Shown here piece after piece: positions 53,644 through 64,000 of a stretch of DNA of 64,000 nucleotides (position 1 is the first letter of the stretch; each line of letters starts with the position of its first letter). The DNA is taken from contig OZ038436.1 of assembly GCA_964036275.1 (NCBI GenBank), positions 6,482,482 to 6,546,481 on the forward strand, in the 5' to 3' direction. The notes under the pieces are model-generated. The model searched no databases and was not told the origin of the DNA. It saw nothing but the letters and a program-made list of their open reading frames with translations. A program made the translations under genes and the position numbers. This stretch comes from Litoditis marina (taxonomy: Eukaryota > Nematoda > Chromadorea > Rhabditida > Rhabditidae).

Positions 53644-54542
53644 ATATTGTTGTCTCCCTTCGTATTCCGTAAAATTGGATCAATGTCGAACCCCCATAGG
53701 CTATCCATTGCATTATGCCCACTTCTCGCATAAAACTCATCCCATTCGCACCCAAATGTTTCAAGTCGATTATATATTTCTGTTTGATACTGTAGGTTTC
53801 AGAGAACGTGTTGATTAAAACAAATACTTTCTACAATAGTATCTCTGATTTCAATATCTCGAGAACCTCAAATTCGCCCTGACTCGTAGCCAATGCTTTC
53901 TTCTCGTATACTTCTACAGTAACTTTTCGGATGTTCGATTGTCTATTCACATAGAATTACGAATGCTACATTTTAGTTTTATCTTTCTGCTTGGTTTAAT
54001 CTTGGACGCCGAAAGATATATGTCATTCAAGTTTGAGAACAACAAGTACCAATTACTAGATTCCTCTTATAACTAGTTTCAGCATAGTCTAACCTCCCTC
54101 TTACTCTCCCTTTCTGCCATTCGTTCTCTGTATCACTCTTTTTCTCTCTTTCTTTTCACAGAGAGATTATATCATTCTAGTTCTCTCTATCTCTCTGTCT
54201 CTTTTTATCTTTCTCTTCCTCTTACTTTCCCCTCTTTCTTCTTTTCCTACAAGATTCCTTTCCATTCCCCTAAATAAGCTCCAAATCCCCTTCGCAGCCC
54301 TAAAAGCAGTGCAATTATCCGTCTTTTGTCCCATTTTGACTCGCCTCGCCAGATTCGAAAAACAGCGCACGATTCCTTTTTCGATTGACCAAAGGCTGAA
54401 TTCAGAAATATTCCAATCGTGATATCTCAACAATGCGTCTATCTTGCATGACATTGTGGAATAGAAAGGTCACAAAACATCATTTACTAGAACATAATAG
54501 TTATAGCTGAGCAGTGAAACATTTGAACACCATAAACTGTGA

Positions 54543-54629
54543 AGCCCTCTCTCTGTTTGTCTATCTCGCTTTCCTCTCTCCTCTTTCCTTCTCTGTTTTC
54601 TCTCGCTCTCTTCTCTCTTTCCTAATTCT

Positions 54630-54661
<32 letters not shown>

Positions 54662-54712
54662 CTTTCTCTCTCTCTCGCTCTCTCTCTCTCTCTGTCTCTC
54701 TATTTCTCTCTC
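54543..54712. repeat. CT-rich low-complexity tract
   Basis: Interrupted (CT)n with occasional G and T. The apparent coding potential on both strands is low-complexity and not real. Confidence 0.85.
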
Positions 54713-55194
54713 CATGTGTTTTTCTGTTTGTTGCATTGCGAGAACGACGTTCGTTCTGTTGTAACAGAGAACTCTAATCAATCCGAACCAGAAGTTTCCT
54801 ATTTATAAACTGTCCAAAACATTCACATGAAGTTGAACATTCCTATACAAACCCAAAATCAATATTATTCACAAGTTGTTGTTCTAGAAACGTAGTTCGA
54901 ACACAATTATTACATTATTTACAGGTTTGCATCGGAAACCTAATTCGGTTATAGTTTGTTCAAGTTTTTCTTACCTTTCTGTTTCGTAGATATTGGAAAC
55001 CCCCCCCCCCTGCATCTTATATTATGGAATGCTTGACCTATTTCGCCAGATTTATTCAATTCAACCGAACAGTCACAAGATACTCAAGATATTCTTATGT
55101 ATTTATATGTTATTAGTTATATATATCTGCCACACTTCTTATATAGTGAGTGAAACACACGAGTGCTTCATGAGCCGATGTCACTTTTGTTTAC

Positions 55195-55326
55195 TAACCA
55201 TACTATTAGTCAATTGCAGAGTCACGTGAATCATGTTAAGCAGAACTCAGAGACGTGCAATGAAAAAGTGGATGATTCCTCATTAGAATGCTAACTTTAC
55301 GTGACTGTTCAATTTACTTCTAGTAT
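55195..55326 (+). repeat. dispersed repeat, copy 2
   Basis: Direct partner of 52390-52521, about 2.8 kb away, more diverged in its first half. Function unknown; it could be a fragment of an old transposon or a shared regulatory element. Confidence 0.7.
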
Positions 55327-55451
55327 TCAAGCAAGGGCATTCATGATGAAGTAACCGATTGAAATAAAAGTAGTTCTGAATAGGAGACAACTTAAAAAAA
55401 CAGTCGGCTCAAAATGGTCATACGGAACGGGACAAGACTATATGAACAATT

Positions 55452-55628
55452 TCCCCTTTCTCTTACTCGTTTTCTCTCTCTCTTTCGCTCTCTCTCTCAA
55501 TTCTCTCTCCCCCTCTTCCCTCTCGCTCTCTCGTTCTCTCTCTCTCTCTCTCTCTCTCTCGTTCGCTCTGCTTCCCCTCCTTCTTTCTCTCACTCCCCTC
55601 TCTCTTTCTCTCTCTCTTTCTCTCGTAA
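55452..55628. repeat. CT-rich low-complexity tract
   Basis: Imperfect CT repeat with CCC and G interruptions. No coding sense on either strand. Confidence 0.85.
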
Positions 55629-55972
55629 CCTCCTGAGCCTATAGGTCAAAGGGTGTCGTCTTCTATTGTTTATCCTTTTGTCGTTGCGCTTTGTGCAAAT
55701 ACATTCGCCCATTACATTTATCGACCATTCCCCCATGTTTGCCCCTTTCGAAGGCGTTTACACATATTTATCTAATTATATCATAGTCATTATTATTATA
55801 TTGTGTGGAACAAACTCTCAGTTTCAAGTCACTTTCCGAGTATTTCGTTGCAAGAAATTATACCCTATTTTTCGTATATTTTTCTTGCTTTCATGTGCTG
55901 GAAAGTCTGTGTCAGCCAAATGATTTCCTTCCTTTTAGTCTCTTTTTTCTGTTTCTTCCCATTTGTTCGGTC

Positions 55973-56051
55973 TTTCTCTCCTTCTCTCTTCCTCTCTCTC
56001 TCTTCTCTTCTCTCTCTTCTCTTCTCTCTCTCCCCTCTCTCTCTCTCTCGT
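55973..56051. repeat. CT-rich low-complexity tract
   Basis: Imperfect CT repeat built partly from a CTCTTCTCTT sub-motif. Confidence 0.85.
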
Positions 56052-57167
56052 TAATCCGTGTGACAATTCGTATCCCATTATACCCTCCATCCAATCTAGT
56101 CTCATATTATCCCTCCCTGTTACCACTTCCAATCACCGTTACCGACAAGTATTGAGTTTGGTTTGATCTACAACACAGAATAACTCTAGATCTTGATCAA
56201 AACCCGCTGATATAAGTTATTTTTTCATAAGATTGGGGAAAATCATAGTTTTGCGAAGTTCTGAGTAGTTCTGATTCGGAACCACACAGTAATATGATCA
56301 AACTTCCAGGTCAATGCTTGCTATGTTGGCGTATTTGGCTTTTCTCCAAATTTTGCTAATGTCTTATTCACCTGAACTACTACAAACACTGGAAGTTTAA
56401 AACCAAAATAATGAATGGTTCGTTATTTAAAGCCCTCTGAACATTTGACATATTACTGTAGAAGGACATCGATTGCTTAACTCAAGTGTCACAGCACAAT
56501 TCACTGCAGTCAAAATGACTGCTTGTCATTTGAATACAAGTTCGATTTCGCATTCGGTCTATACTCACAATCCACCTCTTTCTGCTCTTGTTTCCAAGTT
56601 CTCATACAAAAACTGGAATATCAACGAGTTAGTATCATGCAATAATGAAGCCTTTGTTTATTTAGTAACATTAATACGTTCAGGATGCGTTTTTACTGTA
56701 ACGCAAAAAAAGGAAACTTTGCATATTTACATAGCTCTGATAACATTCACTTGCATTTAGAACTAGGTCAGCGTCTATGATCTATTCTGTAGATATTTGT
56801 GGTTTGTTAAATGACCATTGCAACTAATTGTTAACATTCTCCAAGTCCTGATCTCTTTGAACCTCGGCATGGTTCGATAGACTACTTCCCACACTCTGAA
56901 AACGGCAAATTTGCCGAAACGGTGTCGCCACAATAGACATTTTATCATACTACATCGTGTAGGTTTCAACTACAAAATCAAACCATTTTCTTAACACTTC
57001 GATACTTATTTTCACCGCGCTGTCGCAAACTGTCAGTTTTATAGGTTGAAAGCTGATTTCAAAGAAACAACACTTGCTGTCAAAAGAGTTTGCAATATAT
57101 ACCGTATGAAACACGCTTGTATCTAGTAGTTGTCGTTATTGCATGCACCGCTCAAAGAAGGACGATT

Positions 57168-57259
57168 ATGTGGACCAATCGCAACACTTCAGTCCTTTAA
57201 ACGGCAATACATTTTTCAATTGCAGTTTAAAGGACCGCTGACACGGGATTGGTTCACAC
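57168..57259. promoter_or_regulatory. inverted repeat with two CCAAT boxes upstream of the claudin-like gene
   Basis: Two arms of about 42 bp (57168-57210 and 57218-57259) form an imperfect inverted repeat with a short loop. Shared parts are GACCAATC or GAACCAATC and GTCCTTTAAAC. It places a CCAAT box on each strand about 220-300 bp before the start codon. It could be a promoter element, or a small inverted-repeat transposon that happens to lie here; the sequence does not decide. Confidence 0.45.
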
Positions 57260-57461
57260 AATTGTACTGCTTAAAGTTCAAATAAGTGCTTTATTTTAAA
57301 CGTGTCTGTCTGATTGAATCTTCTAAATCTGCGTACACCAAATACTCACAGTTTTTGAATTCTCTTGCCATTATATAGTTTGTTCTAAATGTCGTTTTCT
57401 CTCCATGTTGAATCTTATCCTTCACTGTGTCTACGATTTCTGCTGTGTTTTCTGATCATGT

Positions 57462-57473
57462 GATCTTTCAGTC
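57462..57473 (+). promoter_or_regulatory. 3' splice site just before the start codon (possible spliced-leader acceptor)
   Basis: GATCTTTCAG ends at 57471 or close by, and the ATG starts at 57474, leaving about two untranslated bases. The sequence matches the acceptors of the downstream exons. In nematodes such sites often receive a spliced leader. An upstream untranslated exon is the alternative. Confidence 0.5.
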
Positions 57474-60400
57474 ATGGCTGCCACTCAAACAACTACGATA
57501 GAAGCCAAATCAGTGGTACGACCGTTGAAGGTATGACAATTGATTTATTGACTTTTCCTGGTTTTCTGTCTCTGTAGTTTGATGGTTTGATAACGCAGCA
57601 GTTGACTTGTAGGCGCAGAATGCTGCTCATTTATTGACAAATAGAAAACTGTAGATCATCCAGGAAAAAATGCAAACAAACAATTTTTTCCAGTTAAGGT
57701 TTTATAAAAATTACCGGACTATGAAAAATTGAACTGGACTTCAATAACCACATGTCAATGTTTCATTTTCGTTTCTGCTAACACGCTAAGTTCAATTACT
57801 TTCTCATGGTATCACCGCGTTCTACATAGTTTCCACTGCTACCTCATAATAGCTATTGTTGTGTATTTTTTCCGAGTGGCTGGTGTTCTATTTTGGGCGC
57901 GTAAGTAGTAATATTCATTCACGCGGAAAGTTGTTTTGTGCACTTTATTGGAAGGAAAGAAAAACGGGGGAATTATTATTGTAAAGAGGTAGAAGAGAAT
58001 GTTATATATTATAACTACGTGATACTAAAGCATACAACATTGACTATTAGTTTCAAAAAAAAAAAACCAACAAGACCAACGAGTTGCCGTCTGCTTCCCT
58101 TTATAGAATCATTGAAACATTGACGTGACCTTCCATTTTGAACAATCTGTGAATCTTGGAAAAAATCCGAACTTCCCTGGAACATTTAAAAACTGATGTA
58201 TCGATAGAACATTGATAAGGAAAACGTATAAATGTACTGCTAAATGTAAAAATAGAGACAAGGCATGAAATGAGCTGAAACATTTCATTGCGAGCTGATA
58301 GAATGCTATGTTTCCTGGACGTTTCAGTTAAACAAACACCAAATAAAGTAATGCAACTATATAATAGAATATTTTCAATATTGTTTCACTTGGTTGTTTA
58401 ATTCAAGCACCATACGAACAAAGTGTCGTCTCTTATTAAGGGTCGGTGAAACATTGGAGCGATGTGCTGTGAAGATATTTCTATTACATTTTCCGAAACT
58501 GATGTATCAATAGAACATTAATAAGATAATTTTGTTAGAAAAAGTGTTTCATTATTTCTCATTTCAGGTGATTTCTCTGATTTGTCTATGCATTGCCATT
58601 GCGCTTTCCATCGTCTCATTGTGCTCTACTTGGTGGTTGAAATCAGGTGAACATATATTTCCCTTCATGAAATATTTAGAAAAAAGTGTTTATATCAACC
58701 GATTCATATCATTCATCTACTGACATAATCTGAAATACTGTACTATGGTTCTCAGAAACAATTTTACATAGTAAATTGTTTTTAACAAGATTACCAGAAC
58801 GTCGTTCTTCACTGTAGCATCTGAACAGTAAAACTCTTGTCCGAAAGCGAGAGAGCATGGTGGGCGATGAGACGCAAGCAGTCACTCGTTTGAATGGGAT
58901 ATAGCAGCTAAACGTAGTAACTTTAAAACAAAAGAAGTGAATTAACTGCGTTTTTTATACCGTAATCTTAGGTTCTTTTCGCACGGGACTCTTTCTGGAG
59001 TGTACTTCTTCGAGCGAACCATCGCACAGTCGACCACTCCAAGATGCGCCGTTGCCAGGAAAATGTCATGCGCCCGCCAGAGATTCGGGTCAGTATTATG
59101 CACACTTATACTATCACCCCCCCCCCCCAATCATAGTTTAGTCTCCTCCACTGTTGCATGACGAGGTTGAGGGCTCAAAATCATAAACTTTCACATATTT
59201 ACTCTCATTTTATGCTTTAACAATGTTTGAATGTTTCAACGCCAATTCAACGCCAACGAACGCGATTGATCTTTTTCTATCGAGTATTACTTCAGAGGGG
59301 AAACGAGGTTCAAAAGCAATTTCACGGAACTCAAAAAACTAGATTGGCTCATAAAAAGTGTCAATGACAAAATGTTTATATGTAGTTCATTCGTTCCCAT
59401 TGATCCTATAAAGATGCCGTTATGATCAAATGTCATGCATCGGTTCTACCTATATACTGTCCCTGCCACATTTGACTGAGTTTTCAAACTACTTCTCTCC
59501 AAACTGCTTTGAATTTCCATGAATTTCACCAAACATGACAAATTCGCGATTTGCAAACAAAAATTAGAACTGTACTCACTTCTAAGTGTTTTGTAAAAAA
59601 AGTATGATTATATTTTCAGCGTACATCAAGGCGGTGGCGGGCCTAATGATAATTGCCCTCATTTTCACGGCTCTCGCTTTTCTTCTCAACATTTGTGGTC
59701 TCAGCAAAGCAGACATTCGCAGAAAGTACATCTTCTACAAAATCGCCACCTATCTCGCACTATTCGCCGGTCAGTCTTTGAAACTAGCAAAATATCTGCC
59801 TCGGGTGGGACTCGAACCCGCCCTGTGAAACTGAAAAGTTTTGCAGCTTACCACTAGACTATAGTGAAAAGAACAATACAGTACTAACCGTATTTTTAAC
59901 AAATCTAAAAACGGTTGGGGTTTGAATTAAGTGTATATAGTGTGATCTACCATTCTGTGATCTAGACTGGAATACAATGAGACCAAACTATACTTATAGA
60001 GCAGAGTTATTGTTGCAAAGAATTTTTAATTGCTCTCATTTTCAGTTTTATTGGAACTGGTCGCTTTGGTGCTGTTCCCAGCTGCCTTCTACAGTAAAAT
60101 GAAGGAATATGGGTCTCGCAGAGATTGGGAGGTCAGTCACATAAATCGTACTTTTGAACGAAAAAAAACTTTAAACCATTTTTTTGAAATTCATCCAAAT
60201 TGCAATCAATACTTGTTACATGTTGTGACCAAAATTTACAAACTGTTACTGTAGTTAAAACATATATTTCCCAGCGTTTATGGATCAGAACCGAGAAATA
60301 CATAATGAACATTCCTCGAAATATCTGTTTATTAGTACATGATGCATGCAAAACTAATTTATGTTTTCTGTACACTTGTTTTTACACAAGAAGTTTTATG

Positions 60401-61881
60401 TACTTTCCAACTCGGTCGGACATTTTGACTGAATATAAGAGGCGTTCATTTAAATAGTTTTTCAAAATTCAAATATTATGCCAATCTGGTCATTTTTTCG
60501 TGGAGCATGTTTCCATCAAATTTCGCACAATTCTGACCACATCTTCGGTTTCTAGTCAGAAAACTTACTGACAACTGTCAGAAGTGAAAACGGGCTTTTT
60601 GACGCCGGTCAATTAATATTCTGGTTTTTATGGCATTCGTCAATGAATTGCCTCGTTCATTCTGTGTAATTCTGACCACTGTCAGAATGTTTGCGGGATC
60701 GAACCTGCGGGCGCCAGGGCAAAAGGCAGACACACTGCCACTGCGCTACCGGGCCAGTAGTTAGGGCATCGACTGTCGCGGATATAACATGCGCCAGCCA
60801 AATCGTACTGATCGCTCATATAACGAGACAGATTTGAATAATGAAAACTAATGAGATCGATGAATTAAATAAGTAACCGGGTTTATTTGGTACCCTTACC
60901 AGTTTTTAGTAAACTAATCTTTAGGTTACCTCAGTAGGTAACCGCGTGGTAACCTGAAATGAGAAATCGGTTACCTGTTAGTTTTTCATTGTGGTTTTAC
61001 CGTTTATTTGTACAGTAACCAAAATAAAGTTTCGGGTTACCAACCGGTTACCTATGTGGTAACCTGAAATATTACCAACAACCGGTAAAGTTATCAAGAA
61101 ACCCGGTTACTTATGATATTGACCAATAAAAACGAAAAGAACTTTTTTAAATTAATTTTCTCGACATTAAAAAAAAAGTCCGCGGGGGTCTGGGGGGCAC
61201 CCCCAGCTAACGTGGCCCGCGGCTTAACGCGCTCCCGGCATGACTTACAGAAACTCGCGCACCCACTCAGTAGCCGCTGTAGCGTAGTGGTTAGCGCCTG
61301 CGCTTTTGAACTGACGGGGTCAGGTTCGATTCCCGGCTGAGACAGGTGGTTTGCAAATACAGTTTTGACAGTGGTCAGTTTCAGTATGCAAGTAACTGAC
61401 GATTGTCAAAAGTAATGTGTAAAATAATGACCGTTGTCAGACTTCAAGAATACATTTGACCCTCGTCATTTATTTGGACGATAAAGTCTGCGAAACGGAA
61501 CCAGAAACTGACCATATTCTAAGTTTCTCGGCAATAAATAAAAAATTGACCAGATTTGCATAATATTCGATTTTTGAGAAACTATTTAAATGGATGCCTC
61601 TTATATAAAGAAGTATTGCAACATTCAGCTGCGCTCAATAGATCCAACCAGTTCTAACCCACGTAAAGTGACAATGGTAGCGGTATTTGATTGATGTTTA
61701 TTGATATTGACTGATATTGATTGATATTGATTGTTTGCAGGTAGACTGGTCATATGGACTTGCGTGGGGAGCAACTCTTTTCACATTCGGAGCCTCACTT
61801 CTACTGATTTGTGACAAAGAACACGAGGAAGTTTATTACAAGGAGAAGACCATATACAACCCCCCTCCCGAGTTGGCATAA
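57474..61881 (+). CDS. vab-9: VAB-9/TMEM47-type claudin-like membrane protein, six exons
   Basis: Exons 57474-57530, 58568-58646, 58972-59088, 59620-59769, 60046-60131 and 61741-61881 join to 630 nt, encoding 209 aa. Every intron is GT-AG and every phase agrees. Four membrane segments are evident at about residues 20-43, 89-111, 125-148 and 167-187. WW at 41-42, then GLFLEC (51-56) and C77 resemble the W-GLW-C-C pattern of the first extracellular loop of the PMP22/claudin superfamily, with F in place of the third aromatic. DWSYGLAWGATLFTFG (165-180) is typical of TMEM47/VAB-9. The tail ends YNPPPELA. In worms VAB-9 sits at epithelial junctions with the cadherin-catenin complex; that role is inferred here. 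The ATG follows TTTCAG by two bases, suggesting trans-splicing or a 5' UTR intron. Confidence 0.88.
59796..59866 (-). repeat. tRNA-like sequence in intron 4
   Basis: On the minus strand TAGTCTAGTGG (A-box-like) and GGTTCGAGTCC (B-box) have the spacing of a tRNA, and CGGGT/ACCCG form an acceptor-side stem. The anticodon arm does not give a standard seven-base loop, so I take it as a tRNA-derived element or pseudogene and not a working tRNA. It lies antisense inside the claudin-like gene. Confidence 0.6.
60692..60756 (-). repeat. tRNA-like head of the left element
   Basis: On the minus strand: GGTAGCGCAGTGGCAG (A-box type) and GGTTCGATCCC (B-box), 64 bp in all. The anticodon arm is irregular, so it is not called a functional tRNA. 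Confidence 0.65.
60924..61064. repeat. GGTNACC cluster
   Basis: Seven exact GGTTACC or GGTAACC heptamers lie within 141 bp: 60924, 60937, 60948, 60969, 61035, 61046 and 61058. The two forms are reverse complements of each other. Near matches (GGTACC, CCGGTAAAG, CGGTTACTT) continue on both sides. GTGGTAACCTGAAAT occurs twice. The spacing is irregular, so it is not a simple tandem repeat. Confidence 0.8.
61180..61222. other. GC-rich hairpin inside the intron 5 element
   Basis: CTGGGGG at 61190-61196 and CCCCCAG at 61200-61206 form a 7-bp stem with a three-base loop, framed by CCGCGG at 61180-61185 and 61217-61222. It stands out sharply from the AT-rich surroundings and lies just after an A-rich run. 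Confidence 0.75.
61271..61343 (+). repeat. tRNA-like head of the right element
   Basis: GTAGCGTAGTGGTTAGCGC (A-box type) and GGTTCGATTCCC (B-box), with AGCCG and CGGCT as an acceptor-like pair. The anticodon region does not fold into a regular arm. It is a sense-oriented partner of the minus-strand sequence at 60692. Confidence 0.65.
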
Positions 61882-62450
61882 ACAGTTATTGTTCGTACTA
61901 CAAACTACATTATTATGCTGTGTCATTTTTAGGATAGGCTGAAACATACACTTGCATGAAGAACTGTTTTTTTGATAGTTTACTCTCACGTTTTTAATGT
62001 ATACTGTAATTTCGAGCGATCTCTTTCTTGAGAAAACATGAAGCCTAGGCTAATAGTGAATTCAGAAAACGTGCTCTAATAAGGTTCGCTGTTAAGGTGA
62101 CTACTTTTTTCACTACTAGGGTAATCGACAAAATCATCTTGAACTACTTACATTTCGTACAATTCATCTCCCCTATCCCTTTTTCACAGAAATTGTTGAT
62201 TTTATCAGGTTCACAACCTATGCGATTCTACTTAACCACGTGTACTCAAAAACATTATCATTAGTTCTGTTCCCACTTTTCCCATTTGACAACGGTGACT
62301 CAGAGTTCTATGTTTTATTCCGGCGATGTTGATTGTGATTATTTTTTTTCATTTTAAAGAAGACTAAAGGGGAGTTTTACAAAATGTTCCTCTTTTTAAT
62401 AAGTTAATGAAATGGTCTGCATTAAATGCAAACCCCCCTCTAGTATTCTG
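61882..62450 (+). other. probable 3' untranslated region of the claudin-like gene
   Basis: AT-rich sequence after the TAA. No AATAAA was seen close to the stop. ATTAAA at 62421-62426 is a possible weak polyadenylation signal, so the transcript end is uncertain. Confidence 0.35.
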
Positions 62451-62714
62451 AATTCCAAGCATTTGTGTTCTGTTCCAAAGTTCCAGAAACGTTTACCCTA
62501 AAAAACGAATACAAATTGATTTATTTACAATTTACATATATATTCAACTATACTACGTGCAACATGTGATGTGCTCTATTGTCCCACTGTTTTTGAGTGA
62601 AACTTATTCATAGATGTGTTCAATGTGCATTATTTCCTATAAAATCATTCAATCAAACTATTCGAATATTTTTGTAGAAATAGGTGAATGGAAGCTCACT
62701 TATGGAAACAAGTA

Positions 62715-62888
62715 TACCCAATTTGTAAATTTCTGTCGCTCGTCGGAATCGAACCTGTGAGCCAAAGGTTCGTAGCGGTGCGCTATTAGAGCAGGTAACC
62801 GACAAGCTTTGGAATCGAGGACATGTGTGCGTACACAGCGGAAAGTGAGATATACAGTACCCTCCCGCCTTTCCGTTGGCAACGACTA
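62715..62888 (-). repeat. tRNA-like dispersed element, downstream copy
   Basis: Clear relative of 575-763. It shares CATGTGTGCGTACACAG, AAAGTGAGATATACA, ACCCTCCCGCCTTTCCGTTGG and, on the minus strand, GGTTCGATTCC. TATA precedes and follows the element, as is also possible for the satellite copy. It has diverged in the middle, so it is not a recent sister of the satellite copies. Confidence 0.75.
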
Positions 62889-64000
62889 TAGGTTTAGTTT
62901 TATTCCAAAGTATCACGACTATTTATATTTCACTCCATAGCTAGAACGAACCGTGAACCTCAGTTGAAAACCGTGCTTGCCTATACAGAAGTGATGCAAC
63001 ATTCAACTGCGTTTACCAGATTAGACTAGAACAGAGACACGTGAAGCAACCAACGCACAGTGCTCAAATTACATAAAATATATATACGCTCATGTTATAA
63101 TATTAGATACTTGAGATAATCAACATAAGTTTCGGAAAGTGAGTTGATAATGCAAATTTATATACATATTCCAATACTTTTCTCGCGAATTTCGAAACAT
63201 TCTAGTTTTTCAATGTATCCAATTTTTGGTGTTTCGCGTGATTTAACCATCGTTTTCTATCAACTACTTTTTTGAAAGCCGATAGTTATACAAGTATATT
63301 AATGTTTTAAAATTTTCGAACTACTCAACAAGAATAACAACATTTTGCCTCCTTAACGAAGAATTACAAAACAAAAATCTGTATGGATAACACAACTGTT
63401 AGATTTTCAATGTGAACCCGACTACTCCAACTTAAAAAAGTTCGTTTATAAACAGGCGCTGCGGCACTCAACTGCGGTTATTTGAATGTTGGAGAAATTT
63501 CGTGCGATTCATTTTGAGTGTGTGATTCTTCACTCTTCGATCCAGCTGTGTTTAAATGTTTTCTGTTTTGTCATCATCTAGTTTTTGTATATCATTTATC
63601 AATTTTTATTGATCCAATCATAAATAGTCAATATTTCTGTTCGGTCAATTCGATCGCAATACATTGAAACATTCATGTAGTTTACACTATCAAATTCATA
63701 TACAAGTTTTTTGAGTTGCCTTTTTTAGTTTCTGTTGGAATTTGCTTAGAGTTTTAATTCGAATAGAGTAGAAACAGTATAATGTTGAACGAATTGTTGA
63801 TTGATAATCAGAGGTTTAATAGGAGAGATTTACAATACAATACAATACAAGCTCAATTTTTCCCCCGTATCATTTTCGACCATAAACGTTCTGTTACTGA
63901 GGGTGGTATTTCTTTGAATTTAAACACTTGTATAATAATATAGAATGTGTATTACTTGCATATTGTATATTTGCTATGTATTGAGAATGTAAATTTTCAC
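62889..64000. other. AT-rich sequence without recognised features
   Basis: No gene, RNA or transposon is supported. A short (TACAA)n run lies at 63831-63850. A stretch at about 62985-63050 (GATGCAACATTCAACTGCG) resembles 61610-61675 just outside the intron 5 element, so it may be a diverged dispersed repeat. Confidence 0.6.

Larger units (their letters stand above)
52821..57473. other. intergenic region rich in CT microsatellites and poly-C
   Basis: No gene can be supported here. Low-complexity blocks: C12 plus a CT run (53595-53641) and C11 (about 55000-55010). CT-rich blocks lie at about 54100-54240, 54543-54712, 55452-55628 and 55973-56051. Open frames over the CT blocks are low-complexity Ser/Leu or Arg/Glu translations. 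One minus-strand frame at 54167-54454 starts in normal-complexity sequence (YHDWNISEFSLW) but runs into the CT block and shows no family, so I leave it uncalled. The last kilobase is the likely 5' region of the claudin-like gene. Confidence 0.7.
60433..61605. mobile_element. inverted pair of tRNA-headed elements in intron 5
   Basis: The outer ends (60433-60500 and 61541-61605) are inverted repeats sharing TATAAGAGGC, CATTTAAATAGTTT and ATATTATGC followed by AATCTGGTCA. Inside each end come several TGAC-n-GTCA motifs, then a tRNA-like sequence pointing away from the centre (minus at 60692, plus at 61271). The layout is tail, body, tRNA head, centre, tRNA head, body, tail. It could be two SINE-like copies inserted head to head, or one composite element with long terminal inverted repeats. 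The centre has a GGTNACC cluster and a GC-rich hairpin. No open frame of note. Confidence 0.6.

Noticed and set aside
54167..54781. Arg/Glu-rich and Ser/Leu-rich proteins
   Set aside because: Both are mainly translations of CT/GA microsatellites with no domain or splice support.
58188..58530. Direct repeat in intron 1 (AACTGATGTATCGATAGAACATT and a variant)
   Set aside because: Only about 33 bp, seen twice; too short to define as an element.
59796..59866. Functional tRNA gene in intron 4 (also 60692-60756 and 61271-61343)
   Set aside because: A- and B-boxes are present but the anticodon arms do not fold normally, and two of the three sit inside repeated elements.

Overview
The window reads as animal nuclear DNA, most likely nematode. 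Three things point that way: a six-exon gene for a VAB-9/TMEM47-type claudin-like membrane protein, splice acceptors mostly of the TTTTCAG kind, and a bare 3' splice site two bases before its start codon, as expected for a trans-spliced leader. No bacterial operon, phage or CRISPR structure is present. The species cannot be named from the sequence.

About 45 kb, or 70 percent, is one satellite family. Its main unit is 159 bp and a shorter class is 151 bp. Positions 1-31083 hold a plus-oriented 159-bp array with nested higher-order repeats, interrupted near the left edge by two copies of a tRNA-like element. Positions 33487-36638 and 39382-39855 hold minus-oriented satellite. Positions 39876-50417 hold plus-oriented satellite mixing both unit lengths.

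Positions 31084-39855 and 46798-52820 are the two arms of a 6,023-bp inverted duplication that carries array edge plus single-copy flank. I found one mismatch between the arms by eye, and even the C15 and C21 homopolymers match in length. The left arm also carries a 2.74-kb element with terminal inverted repeats (36639-39381) that is absent from the right arm, so it inserted after the duplication or is a haplotype difference. The left arm's outer end abuts the big array and its inner end meets the next array through a T20 run.

Positions 52821-57473 are gene-poor, with CT microsatellites, poly-C runs and a dispersed repeat. The only convincing protein gene spans 57474-61881 on the plus strand: 209 aa in six exons, all junctions in frame. 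Its introns collect tRNA-like sequences, including an inverted pair in intron 5 around a GGTNACC cluster. Downstream, to 64000, there is another tRNA-like element copy and no recognisable gene.

The very long open frames in the satellite (2,456 and 3,563 codons) are explained by a unit length divisible by three and a stop-free frame. Most unit-to-unit changes are amino-acid changing, so I do not call them genes.
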